From contig CAZDAW010000015.1 in assembly GCA_964503685.1 (NCBI GenBank), forward strand, positions 1-47,170: 47,170 nt of DNA, read 5' to 3'. Position numbers and translations under genes: made by a program. The notes beneath the pieces were generated by a model. It had not been told where the DNA came from. It saw only the letters and a program-made list of their open reading frames with translations, and did no database searches. The stretch is from CAZDAW01 sp964503685 (lineage in GTDB: Bacteria; Chloroflexota; Anaerolineae; Anaerolineales; Anaerolineaceae). How positions within the stretch are numbered: position 1 is the first letter of the stretch; each line of letters begins with the position of its first letter. Positions 8,622-16,240 of this stretch are shown here, one piece after another.

Positions 8622-9068
8622 ATGGATTACCAGATCGTAGCAGCCACCTGGCGAGATCTTAATGCGTTGCGCCAGCTTGAAAGAGTATGTTTTCCAGAAG
8701 ACGCCTGGCCTCTCCTGGATTTAATTGCCGTATTAACTGTCTCAAAAGTTGTTCGTTTAAAAGCTGTTGTTAATGAGAATATGGTGGGCTTTATTGCCGG
8801 GGACCAGAGTTCAGACGAGAGCTATGCGTGGATAACGACTATCGGCGTTCTGCCAGGATATCAGAGGATGGGCATCGGCGCCGCTTTGCTCACTGCCTGT
8901 GAAGCGCAGATTACTAAATCAAGTATCCGTCTCTGCGTCCGTCCTGCAAACCGGGCGGCCATTAACCTTTATCACCAGTTTGGATATGTCGAAGTTTCCA
9001 TCTGGCGCGATTATTATCAAAAAGGCGCGGATGCGCTTGTCCTGGAAAAACAGCGTTGCTTCCTTTGA
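8622..9068 (+). CDS. GNAT-family N-acetyltransferase (RimI-like)
   Basis: A 148-residue GNAT protein. It begins MDYQIVAATWRDLNALRQLE, the usual first strand and helix of the fold, and carries the acetyl-CoA pyrophosphate-binding motif as PGYQRMGIGAALL, followed by LCVRPANRAAINLYHQFGY. The layout resembles ribosomal-protein acetyltransferase RimI in length and order, but the substrate is not certain. An in-frame ATG at 8526 would add 32 residues. I reject it because a strong terminator hairpin occupies 8531-8566 and GNAT proteins normally start where Met 8622 lies. However, an extended -10 (TGATATAAT, 8513-8521) just before 8526 leaves the longer form possible. Neither start has a clear ribosome binding site. 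Confidence 0.8.
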   Translation: MDYQIVAATWRDLNALRQLERVCFPEDAWPLLDLIAVLTVSKVVRLKAVVNENMVGFIAGDQSSDESYAWITTIGVLPGYQRMGIGAALLTACEAQITKSSIRLCVRPANRAAINLYHQFGYVEVSIWRDYYQKGADALVLEKQRCFL

Positions 9069-9104
9069 TCACCCTCAATATCTGTCGGAATACCTGCTTT
9101 GAAT

Positions 9105-9110
9105 TATAAT
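9105..9110 (+). promoter_or_regulatory. -10 box (TATAAT) 6 bases before the rnd start codon
   Basis: TATAAT at 9105-9110 is followed by the 6-base spacer TCAGGC and the ATG at 9117, with no Shine-Dalgarno sequence. The expected transcription start coincides with the start codon, which predicts a leaderless mRNA. Confidence 0.6.
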
Positions 9111-9116
9111 TCAGGC

Positions 9117-10262
9117 ATGGAAACAGAGAATTTACTCGATCCTGTTTTGATAACACAGCGCAAGGCGTTGTTGCAATTAGCGGAGCAATTAACCCGCCAA
9201 TCAATTATTGCTGTTGACACAGAGTCAAACAGTCTTTACGCTTATCAGGAACAGGTATGTCTGATTCAATTCTCAACCAGCGAGGTAGATTATCTTGTTG
9301 ACCCGCTGGCGCTTGAAGATTTGTCTCCCCTGAAAGAATTATTTGCAGATCCTGCCATCGAGAAAGTCTTTCATGCTGCTGAATATGATCTGATTTGCAT
9401 GAAACGTGATTTCGGATTCCGGTTTGACAACCTGTTCGATACCATGTTGGCTGGACGAATTTTAGGACGCGCCTCTTTGGGATTAGGAACAATGCTGGAA
9501 GCTGAATTTGGGGTGACCCTGGATAAACGATATCAGCGAGCGAATTGGGGGCAAAGACCGCTTCCACCCCACTTATTGTCCTATGCCCGGTTGGATACGC
9601 ACTATTTAATTCCATTGCGTCAACGCCTTCATCAGGAATTGGTTGAAAGTGATCGCTGGCCCCTGGCGCAGGAAGATTTTAAACGGATGTGCCGGGTTAA
9701 TGGACGAGCAGGTGATAAAAGCGATGAGACTTGCTGGCGAGTTTCTGGGATGCAATATCTGAATGAGCAGCAGGCAGCGATTTTGAAAGAGCTCTGCCAT
9801 TATCGCGACCAACAGGCCCGCAGACAAAACAGGCCGGTCTTTAAAATATTGAGCGATCAGATCTTGCTTAAAATCGCCGAAACAAGTCCTTCTGACCTTG
9901 GCGAATTACAGTACCACGCGGGTTTAAGCCGCCGATTGGTGCAACACTATGGTTATGGGTTATTGAATGCCGTCAAATCAGGATTGAACGCCCCGCCATT
10001 AAAACGGCCTGAAACTCAACGGCGCGATGATGCGTTAATCAAACGAATCGAGGTTCTGAAAAACTGGCGCAAAAAATATGCCCAGATAGCCGGAGTGGAA
10101 TCGGATGTCATTTTACCTCGTGACACACTGAATAGCATTGCAGAATCCAACCCTCGCCAGTTACAAGAGCTAGAGAAAATAATGTTTCAATTCCCCTGGC
10201 GCTTTGAGCGTTATGGAAAAGATATCATCAATATAATGAATAGTATTGAGGAACAATCATGA
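9117..10262 (+). CDS. rnd: Ribonuclease D
   Basis: A 381-residue DEDDy 3'-5' exoribonuclease. The catalytic set is visible: D34 and E36 (AVDTES), D91 (HAAEYDLICM), Y156 and D160 (SYARLDTHYL). Two HRDC-type helical domains follow (about 210-290 and 300-375), as in Escherichia coli RNase D, which matures tRNA 3' ends and other small stable RNAs. ATG 9117 was chosen over an upstream TTG (9099) because the TATAAT box lies between them. The gene overlaps the next one by 4 bases (ATGA), so a 3'-5' exonuclease is coupled to a beta-CASP nuclease. A tRNA gene follows the pair. Confidence 0.92.
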   Translation: METENLLDPVLITQRKALLQLAEQLTRQSIIAVDTESNSLYAYQEQVCLIQFSTSEVDYLVDPLALEDLSPLKELFADPAIEKVFHAAEYDLICMKRDFGFRFDNLFDTMLAGRILGRASLGLGTMLEAEFGVTLDKRYQRANWGQRPLPPHLLSYARLDTHYLIPLRQRLHQELVESDRWPLAQEDFKRMCRVNGRAGDKSDETCWRVSGMQYLNEQQAAILKELCHYRDQQARRQNRPVFKILSDQILLKIAETSPSDLGELQYHAGLSRRLVQHYGYGLLNAVKSGLNAPPLKRPETQRRDDALIKRIEVLKNWRKKYAQIAGVESDVILPRDTLNSIAESNPRQLQELEKIMFQFPWRFERYGKDIINIMNSIEEQS

Positions 10263-11653
10263 AACTTCATTTCCTGGGCGCTGCGCAAACAGTCACCGGA
10301 TCTCAGTATCTCATTGAAGTCAATGGTCATCGGTTGTTGTTGGAATGCGGTTTGTTTCAGGGGCGCCGTGCAGATACTTATGAGCGTAACCGAAATTTTA
10401 GTTTTGATCCGAAAACTCTGGATGCGGTGATTCTTTCGCATGCTCACATTGACCATAGCGGCAACCTGCCTAATTTGGTTAAAAATGGTTTTAGCGGTCC
10501 AATTTACGCCACGCCGGCTACGGCTCACCTGGCGAATATCATGCTGATGGACTCCGGACATATCCAGGAGGAGGATGTAATTTTTGTCAATAAACGCCGT
10601 GCAAAACGCGGGGAGCCGCCAGCGGAGCCGCTTTACACGCAAGAAGATGCCGCGCAAGTAGCGCCGTTGATGGCTGGTGTACCGTATAAAAATGAATTTG
10701 AACCCATACCTGGTGTTACAGCTCACCTGGTCGATGCAGGACACATCCTTGGTTCAGCCGCGATTGTATTGGATATCAAAGAAAATGGACGTAAATTTCG
10801 CTTCTGGTTTTCTGGGGATATTGGCCGTATAGGAATGCCGCTTCTTAAAGACCCGACTTTTCCGGAAAATGCCGATTACCTTATGATGGAATCCACCTAT
10901 GGCGATAAACCTCATCGAGACTATATGCTTGCGTATAATGAATTTCGTGACGCAGTGGCGCGAACAGTTGCGCGGCGGGGAAAAGTGATTGTACCTTCAT
11001 TTGCTGTGGGTAGGGCGCAGGAGTTGATTTATGCACTTAACAAGATGATTCGTGAAGGCTCAATACCCTCCATTCCTGTATATGTGGATAGCCCTTTGGC
11101 GGTTAATGCCTCGAATATTTTTAAACTTCACCCGGAATGTTTTGATGAAGAAGCCATGAACTTGATCCGCAGCGGCAAGGCCGAGGCTTTAGATTTCAAG
11201 GGGTTAACCTATATCCGGTCGGTGGAAGAATCGAAAGCATTGAATGAGCGAGATGATCCGATGATTATCATAGCCGCTTCTGGCATGGCAGAAACCGGGC
11301 GCATTTTACATCATCTGAAGAATAATATTGAAAATCCGCGTAATACGATAATCATTGTTTCCTGGCAATCTCCTGAAACATTGGGCAGACGACTGGCAGA
11401 TCGCGAGAAGCGGGTTAAGATATTCGGGGAAGAATATTCTGTGCGGGCAGAGGTTGTTACTATTGGCGGTTTGTCGGCTCATGCCGGACAGGATTTACTG
11501 TTAGATTACGTCAAAGCGACAAAACCCAGTCTGAAACAGGCGATTCTCATCCATAGCGAACCGTCTATAGGGAATATATTTTGGCAAAAATTGAGTGACG
11601 TTGGGGTCAATAAAATAGCGTACCCCGAGTGGCGTTCTTCTATGGAAATCTGA
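10259..11653 (+). CDS. MBL-fold beta-CASP ribonuclease (CPSF73-like)
   Basis: A 464-residue metallo-beta-lactamase-fold RNA nuclease. It has the zinc motif HAHIDH (residues 61-66), the GSAAIVLDI and SGDIGR segments, and the beta-CASP features: PSFAVGRAQELIYAL, AASGMAETGRILHHL (motif B region) and the C-terminal histidine motif LSAHAGQDLLLDY. These proteins are endo- or exonucleases related to eukaryotic CPSF73 and archaeal aCPSF. Membership of the bacterial YSH1-like group is clear from the motifs; the RNA target is not. It overlaps rnd by 4 bases and is followed after 37 bases by a tRNA gene with its own promoter. Confidence 0.92.
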   Translation: MKLHFLGAAQTVTGSQYLIEVNGHRLLLECGLFQGRRADTYERNRNFSFDPKTLDAVILSHAHIDHSGNLPNLVKNGFSGPIYATPATAHLANIMLMDSGHIQEEDVIFVNKRRAKRGEPPAEPLYTQEDAAQVAPLMAGVPYKNEFEPIPGVTAHLVDAGHILGSAAIVLDIKENGRKFRFWFSGDIGRIGMPLLKDPTFPENADYLMMESTYGDKPHRDYMLAYNEFRDAVARTVARRGKVIVPSFAVGRAQELIYALNKMIREGSIPSIPVYVDSPLAVNASNIFKLHPECFDEEAMNLIRSGKAEALDFKGLTYIRSVEESKALNERDDPMIIIAASGMAETGRILHHLKNNIENPRNTIIIVSWQSPETLGRRLADREKRVKIFGEEYSVRAEVVTIGGLSAHAGQDLLLDYVKATKPSLKQAILIHSEPSIGNIFWQKLSDVGVNKIAYPEWRSSMEI

Positions 11654-11662
11654 TCTAATCTT

Positions 11663-11671
11663 TGTTATAAT
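11663..11671 (+). promoter_or_regulatory. Extended -10 promoter of tRNA-Ser
   Basis: TGT-TATAAT (extended -10) lies 19 bases upstream of the mature tRNA 5' end, giving a predicted 5' leader of about 12 bases for RNase P removal. No clear -35 hexamer is seen. Confidence 0.55.
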
Positions 11672-11690
11672 ATCCCTGCCTATAAGATAT

Positions 11691-11778
11691 GGAGAGGTGC
11701 CAGAGTGGTTGAATGGGACGGTCTCGAAAACCGTTGTGGTCCTCGTGGCCACCGTGGGTTCGAATCCCACCCTCTCCG
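11691..11778 (+). tRNA. tRNA-Ser (anticodon CGA)
   Basis: An 88-base class II tRNA. The acceptor stem GGAGAGG (11691-11697) pairs with CCTCTCC (11771-11777), followed by discriminator G. The anticodon stem ACGGT/ACCGT encloses the loop CTCGAAA, so the anticodon is CGA, reading UCG. A long variable arm (about 11735-11752) and the T-arm sequence GTGGGTTCGAATCCCAC support serine identity. The 3' CCA is not encoded, so it must be added by a nucleotidyltransferase. Confidence 0.95.
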
Positions 11779-11955
11779 CTGAATGTGTTTACTAACGGCG
11801 AATTATTCTTGCATCCGCTTATAATTTATGCTATGATATACAAACATTCAGGGATAAATTTAATGAGCATAATTTATGACCTGTTTGAGAATCACCAAAT
11901 GTTTGGGCGGTTTTTTTTTAAGTCAAATTCATTATTTCCAGGTTAAGGAAAAGCT

Positions 11956-12417
11956 ATGCCTATCTCATTTCTAACTCGTGATGGCTATCAAAAATTGCAA
12001 GAAGAATTGGATCAATTGCGCTCTGTCAAGCGTCAGGAAATTGCCAATCGTCTCCATGAAGCCATGGAGGGCGGGGAGTTAATTGAGAATGCAGAATATG
12101 AAGCAGCCAAGAATGAACAGGCTTTCGTGGAAGGACGGATAAAGGAATTGGAAATCTTACTTGCCACGGCTCGTGTTATTGATGAGACAGCCAAAGCAGA
12201 GGTTGTTCAGGTGGGTTCGACGGTTACAATTCAGGAACAAGGCAAAGAACCTGAAACCTATACGATCGTTGGGGCTGCCGAAGCAAACCCGCGCGCCAGG
12301 CGTATTTCGAATGAATCTCCCATGGGGCGCGCCTTGCTCAATCGTCGTCCTGGAGAAGAAGTTCAGATTGATGCACCGGGGGGTTCCTTTACGATTCAAA
12401 TATTAGAGGTTCAGTAA
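11956..12417 (+). CDS. greA: Transcription elongation factor GreA
   Basis: A 153-residue protein with the GreA layout: an N-terminal antiparallel coiled coil (about 10-76, with LTRDGYQKLQEELDQL and the tip region GGELIENAEYEAAKNEQ) and a C-terminal FKBP-like domain (SPMGRALLNRRPGEEVQID). GreA enters the RNA polymerase secondary channel and stimulates cleavage of backtracked RNA. The tip reads GGELIENAEY where many GreA proteins have GDLSENAEY, so an acidic residue is kept. It stands alone between the tRNA and its own terminator at 12437-12469. The 177-base gap upstream contains several AT-rich -10-like sequences, but I cannot single out one promoter. Confidence 0.95.
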   Translation: MPISFLTRDGYQKLQEELDQLRSVKRQEIANRLHEAMEGGELIENAEYEAAKNEQAFVEGRIKELEILLATARVIDETAKAEVVQVGSTVTIQEQGKEPETYTIVGAAEANPRARRISNESPMGRALLNRRPGEEVQIDAPGGSFTIQILEVQ

Positions 12418-12436
12418 AACCTGGGGTAGAAATTTC

Positions 12437-12469
12437 GCCCCGCGCGAATAAGAGGCGCGGGGCTTTTTT
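12437..12469 (+). terminator. Strong Rho-independent terminator between greA and lysS
   Basis: A perfect 9-bp GC-rich stem, GCCCCGCGC (12437-12445) with GCGCGGGGC (12455-12463), a 9-base loop and a T6 run (12464-12469). It lies 20 bases after the greA stop and only 24 bases before the lysS start. Confidence 0.92.
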
Positions 12470-12493
12470 ATCAAGCGAGTTGAGGTACAGAAA

Positions 12494-14023
12494 ATGGAAT
12501 CGGAATTGTCAAATCTTGAACAAACACGAGTTGATAAAATTAAACGGATGCGAGAGGAGGGTATAGAACCTTATCCTACTCGCGCCGAGCGTACACACAC
12601 CAGCGTTGAAGCCATCCGTTTATTTGAAGAAGCCGAAAAGCGCCAATCGGCCGACGCTGTTGAAGTTACATTGGCAGGGCGGATTCGTTCAATGCGCCCG
12701 ATGGGCAAGGTAACTTTTGCACATATCGAAGACGGTAATGGAAGAATTCAACTCTTCTTTCGCTCAAATGAGTTGGGGGAAGAAGCAATGACACGCCTGG
12801 TCAAAGATTTTGACCTGGGGGATTTTATTCAGGCGCATGGCGTCATGTTCCGAACCCGCACGGGGGAGGTCACTGCTCATGTTGACCGTTTTTGTATGCT
12901 GGCAAAAGCCATTGCGCCGCTTCCGGCAGCCAAGGACGAAATGGTTGATGGCCAGGTGGTGCGCCATGCCACTCTTTCAGATCCTGAAACACGTTATCGT
13001 CAGCGTTATGCAGATCTGGCAGTAAACCCCGAAGTACGCAAAATATTCCTTACCCGCGCAGCCGTCGTACGCGCCCTGCGTGAATTTCTGGATGGGATGG
13101 GTTTTTTGGAAGTCGAAACGCCCATTTTGCAGCCCATTTATGGCGGCGCTGCCGCACGCCCTTTCGTGACGTTTCATAACCAACTTAAACAAAACCTCTA
13201 TTTGCGTATTTCCTTCGAGTTGTATCTGAAACGTTTGTTGGTGGGCGGTTTTGAGAGGGTTTATGAAATCGGCCGTGATTTTCGCAATGAAGGTGTTTCT
13301 TTTAAGCATAACCCTGAATTCACGCAGCTTGAGTTCTATATGGCTTATGCCGACTATGAAAAAATCATGCAAGTCACTGAAGATATGATGCGTTTTGTGG
13401 CCGATAAGGCGTTGGGTACACGAACGGTTTCATTTAAGGGGAATATGATCGATCTCGGTTCACCCTGGAAACGGGTATCTCTGCGCCAGGGCTTGATTGA
13501 TACAACCGGGATCGATATTGATCAATACCCGACTGATGAGACATTATATGCAGCCATGCAGGCGAAAGGGTTAAAAGCTGATCCGAAGGCAACCCGCGGT
13601 AAATTGATTGACGGTATGATCGGCGATTATCTGGAACCGACATTTATTCAACCCACATTTCTTTATGACTATCCGCGTGATATTTCGCCCCTGGCAAAAA
13701 ACAAACCGGGCAACCCGCAAATTGTCGAGCGGTTTGAGGGTTTCGTCTGTGGTATGGAATTGTGCAACGCCTTTACCGAGTTGAATGATCCGCTTGAACA
13801 GGAAGCCCGTTTTCTGGAAATGGGACGCGCCTACGAAAGTGACGATGAAGAGCGTCATCCGATGGACGATGATTACTTGCAAGCTATGAGTTATGGCATG
13901 CCGCCGCAAGGTGGTTTTGGTATGGGCATAGATCGTCTGGTAATGCTTCTGACCGATAGCCATTCAATTCGAGAAGTAATCCTCTTCCCTCATCTGCGCG
14001 CCCGGGAAGAAGAGGAAAAGTAG
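12494..14023 (+). CDS. lysS: Lysyl-tRNA synthetase, class II
   Basis: A 509-residue class II lysyl-tRNA synthetase. The N-terminal OB-fold anticodon-binding domain spans about 55-165 (VEVTLAGRIRSMRPMGKVTFAHIEDGNGRIQLF). The catalytic domain has motif 1 (FLEVETPILQPIYGGAAARPF), motif 2 (EIGRDFRNEGVSFKHNPEFTQLE) and motif 3 (GFGMGIDRLVMLL). It charges tRNA-Lys in the cytoplasm. Length is normal. A GAGG ribosome binding site lies at 12480-12483, 10 bases before the ATG. No separate promoter is visible between the greA terminator and the start codon, so expression may depend on terminator read-through. Confidence 0.95.
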   Translation: MESELSNLEQTRVDKIKRMREEGIEPYPTRAERTHTSVEAIRLFEEAEKRQSADAVEVTLAGRIRSMRPMGKVTFAHIEDGNGRIQLFFRSNELGEEAMTRLVKDFDLGDFIQAHGVMFRTRTGEVTAHVDRFCMLAKAIAPLPAAKDEMVDGQVVRHATLSDPETRYRQRYADLAVNPEVRKIFLTRAAVVRALREFLDGMGFLEVETPILQPIYGGAAARPFVTFHNQLKQNLYLRISFELYLKRLLVGGFERVYEIGRDFRNEGVSFKHNPEFTQLEFYMAYADYEKIMQVTEDMMRFVADKALGTRTVSFKGNMIDLGSPWKRVSLRQGLIDTTGIDIDQYPTDETLYAAMQAKGLKADPKATRGKLIDGMIGDYLEPTFIQPTFLYDYPRDISPLAKNKPGNPQIVERFEGFVCGMELCNAFTELNDPLEQEARFLEMGRAYESDDEERHPMDDDYLQAMSYGMPPQGGFGMGIDRLVMLLTDSHSIREVILFPHLRAREEEEK

Positions 14024-14045
14024 GGTGCATTTCTTTTGGAATATT

Positions 14046-14082
14046 CATTCCCCTGGCTCTTCCGGGCCAGGGGAATGTTTTT
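14046..14082 (+). terminator. Rho-independent terminator after lysS
   Basis: A perfect 12-bp stem, CATTCCCCTGGC (14046-14057) with GCCAGGGGAATG (14066-14077), an 8-base loop and a T5 run. It lies 22 bases after the lysS stop. Confidence 0.92.
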
Positions 14083-14187
14083 GACTCGATCGCGAGTTAA
14101 TATACAATCATTATCTGTTTTATAATAGGGAAATGTGATGCTTTATGATAAATCGATTGGTTGGATCGTATTTAATGAATAACGCGG

Positions 14188-14193
14188 TACAAT
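14188..14193 (+). promoter_or_regulatory. -10-like box (TACAAT) of the sigma factor operon
   Basis: TACAAT ends 13 bases before the ATG at 14207, so the leader would be only about 7 bases, with no Shine-Dalgarno sequence. No convincing -35 is seen. Other -10-like boxes occur upstream (for example TATAAT at 14121-14126), so the assignment is tentative. Confidence 0.35.
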
Positions 14194-14206
14194 ATCGCCA
14201 CTAATT

Positions 14207-14812
14207 ATGGATGAACAAGCGCTGATTCGAGATGCACAGAAAGGAGACTTAGAGGCTTTCAATCGCCTGGTGCTTACCCATCAGGAGATTGCATTTAACC
14301 TAGCTTATCGGATGATGGGTGAACAGGAAATTGCCGCCGATGTTACCCAGGATGCCTTTATTTCTGCATTTAAAGGACTTCATTCTTATCGGGGCGGCTC
14401 ATTTCGTTCCTGGCTGCTGCGTATTGTGACCAACGGTTGCTATGATGAATTGCGGCGCCGCTACCGCCACCCCACGATCTCCCTTGAACCCCTTACCGCT
14501 AATGACGAAGAAGTGGAGTCGCCGCGCTGGGTAGCCGACCCGGGGGAATCTCTGGAAGATACATTGGAGAGAGCAGAACTTGAACGTTGCATACAGCACT
14601 GCCTGAGCGAACTACCGGCCGAATTTCGAGCGGTGGTCATTCTCGCCGATGTACAGGGGTTGGATTATTCGGAAGTTTCTCTTGTGACTGGTAAACCTCT
14701 GGGGACGATTAAAAGCCGTCTGGCGCGGGCGCGTGAACGGCTGCGCGGTTGTCTGCAACAGTTCTGGGAACTTTTGCCTTTTGCTTTCCGTCTTGAAAAG
14801 GAGAGTAAATAA
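14207..14812 (+). CDS. ECF-type RNA polymerase sigma factor
   Basis: A 201-residue sigma-70-family protein with only regions 2 and 4, as in ECF sigma factors. Region 2 (about 10-78) includes YRMMGEQEIAADVTQDAFISAFKGLHSYRGGSFRSWLLRI, with the conserved DVTQDAF and SFRSWL. Region 4 (about 128-180) includes LPAEFRAVVILADVQGLDYSEVSLVTGKPLGTIKSRLARARERL, a typical helix-turn-helix. It is followed, with a one-base overlap (TAATG), by a membrane protein that looks like its anti-sigma factor. The signal it answers is unknown. Confidence 0.93.
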   Translation: MDEQALIRDAQKGDLEAFNRLVLTHQEIAFNLAYRMMGEQEIAADVTQDAFISAFKGLHSYRGGSFRSWLLRIVTNGCYDELRRRYRHPTISLEPLTANDEEVESPRWVADPGESLEDTLERAELERCIQHCLSELPAEFRAVVILADVQGLDYSEVSLVTGKPLGTIKSRLARARERLRGCLQQFWELLPFAFRLEKESK

Positions 14813-15720
14813 TGGCTACCACTCAACTGTCTTCCAGAGATTGGGAAGTTTTATCCGCTTTTTTGGATGGGGAGCTTTCTGCACAAGAGAAAGCGCTTCT
14901 CGAGACGCGTTTGCAGGAAAATCCCGAACTCCAAAAAGGCCTCGAAGAGATGCAGCGTACCAGGGCGGTTTTACGCAGTCTGCCCCGATATCATGTGCCG
15001 CGTAATTTTACTTTAACGCCTGCAATGGTTGGTAAGAAAAGCCAACCGCAATTATTCCCAATAATGCGTCTGGCTTCAATTATGGCCAGTATCTTATTGG
15101 TACTCACATTTGTTGGCGAATGGCTGAGTACTTCCTGGATGGCTCAACAGGCCGCGCCGATGGCGGCCATGTCTGTGGAGGAGGAAGTCCTTACAAACCG
15201 CGAAATGCCTGGGGCTGAAACGTTACGTCTGGACGAAACTCAGGAGGCATATTCGCCTACGATTTTAATTCTACCCACCGAAACCCCTGTTGCTGAAATG
15301 ACGCCAATGCCTCTGAGTACGCCGCTCCCAGAGTTGAATGAAATCGAAGCTGCTGAATCAACCACAGAAATGCCCAGGGCTGCCAAGGCTATGCCAACCG
15401 AAGAAATGCTTGCGGGAATGGGCGGCGGTGAGCCACAACCGGAATCACCTGCTATGCCTCAAGAGGCCCATGAGGATGCTGCCGCCCCTGAGCCGCTTTT
15501 GGCTGTAACTGCTACAGCAACGCCAATTCTGACAGAAACACCTCCACTGCCCTATGCTGGTCAGGCGTCTGATTCGGATGGCGGGGGAACGACTCCGCAA
15601 GAATATTCGCTCACTTCAATTATGTCCTCTACGTGGGTAAGGGGGCTGCAAATTGGCCTGGTATTGATTGCGCTTTTCACCGGCGCGACGGCTATTTACC
15701 TGCGGCGCAGGCGTAAGTGA
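14812..15720 (+). CDS. Putative membrane anti-sigma factor (zinc-less)
   Basis: A 302-residue protein. The N-terminal cytoplasmic segment (about 1-60, WEVLSAFLDGELSAQEKALLETRLQENPELQ) has the helical pattern of anti-sigma domains, but I see no cysteine in the protein, so the HxxxCxxC zinc motif is absent. A transmembrane helix lies at about 86-108, then a Pro/Thr/Glu/Ala-rich region (about 115-265), then a second hydrophobic helix and an RRRRK tail. This predicts an extracytoplasmic loop of about 160 residues. It overlaps the sigma gene by one base, which supports the anti-sigma assignment. It might also be a membrane scaffold co-expressed with the sigma factor. Confidence 0.75.
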   Translation: MATTQLSSRDWEVLSAFLDGELSAQEKALLETRLQENPELQKGLEEMQRTRAVLRSLPRYHVPRNFTLTPAMVGKKSQPQLFPIMRLASIMASILLVLTFVGEWLSTSWMAQQAAPMAAMSVEEEVLTNREMPGAETLRLDETQEAYSPTILILPTETPVAEMTPMPLSTPLPELNEIEAAESTTEMPRAAKAMPTEEMLAGMGGGEPQPESPAMPQEAHEDAAAPEPLLAVTATATPILTETPPLPYAGQASDSDGGGTTPQEYSLTSIMSSTWVRGLQIGLVLIALFTGATAIYLRRRRK

Positions 15721-16211
15721 TGATGTTCGATAAATTCACTTTTTGCCCCAAGTGTGGGGAAAAACTTGTTGAACAAATTCAATTTGGGCAGGTAAGAGAA
15801 ACATGCCCAAATTGCGGCTATATTCACTTTGAAGATCCAAAAGTGGCTATCGCTGCGTTGATTATCAGAGATAATGAAGTCCTTCTGGCAAGAAGGATCA
15901 ATGAACCGGGGAAAGGGGTATGGACTTTGCCGGCCGGTTTTATGGACGCCGGCGAAAACCCGGAAGAAGCAGCCCGGCGGGAATGCCTGGAAGAAACCGG
16001 TTTGGATGTCAAAATATTATCATTGTTTACCCTGATAAACGGACGCGAACACCCACGGGGTTCGGATATTCTTTTGGTCTATAACGCTCAAATTCAATCC
16101 GGTGAATTACAACCGGGCGATGATGTTGATGAACTGGCTTTCTTCCCGATTGAGAATCTTCCGCCTCTTGCATTCTCTTCGACTCGACAAATTCTAAAAA
16201 ACATTCCTTGA
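15720..16211 (+). CDS. NUDIX hydrolase with N-terminal zinc ribbon
   Basis: A 163-residue protein. The N-terminal zinc ribbon has two CxxC pairs (CPKCG and CPNCG), as in NADH pyrophosphatase NudC. A NUDIX domain follows, with the box GFMDAGENPEEAARRECLEE and then TGL, matching GX5EX7REUXEEXGU. It should hydrolyse a nucleoside-diphosphate-X substrate with divalent metal. It lacks the extra N-terminal domain of full-length NudC, so the NADH assignment is uncertain. ATG 15720 overlaps the anti-sigma stop (TGATG); GTG 15717 and ATG 15723 are alternatives. It is probably the third gene of the sigma operon. Confidence 0.88.
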   Translation: MMFDKFTFCPKCGEKLVEQIQFGQVRETCPNCGYIHFEDPKVAIAALIIRDNEVLLARRINEPGKGVWTLPAGFMDAGENPEEAARRECLEETGLDVKILSLFTLINGREHPRGSDILLVYNAQIQSGELQPGDDVDELAFFPIENLPPLAFSSTRQILKNIP

Positions 16212-16214
16212 GAG

Positions 16215-16220
16215 TATAAT
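16215..16220 (+). promoter_or_regulatory. -10 box (TATAAT) before the small membrane protein / selA
   Basis: A consensus TATAAT directly follows the NUDIX stop and ends 20 bases before ATG 16241. The predicted leader is about 14 bases, with no clear Shine-Dalgarno sequence. No good -35 is seen. Confidence 0.45.
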
Positions 16221-16240
16221 TTGTTTAAAGTTTCAAAATC

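Noticed and set aside
11501..11770. Minus-strand frame of 89 codons beginning MGFEPTVATRTTTVF
   Set aside because: It starts within the complement of the tRNA-Ser T-arm. Such MGFEPT-type frames are a known artefact of tRNA genes read backwards. The rest is antisense to the beta-CASP nuclease gene.
14121..14138. TATAAT followed after 6 bases by ATG TGA, a start-stop minimal frame
   Set aside because: It fits the leaderless geometry, but an ATG-TGA pair can arise by chance in AT-rich spacer, and nothing indicates a regulatory role.
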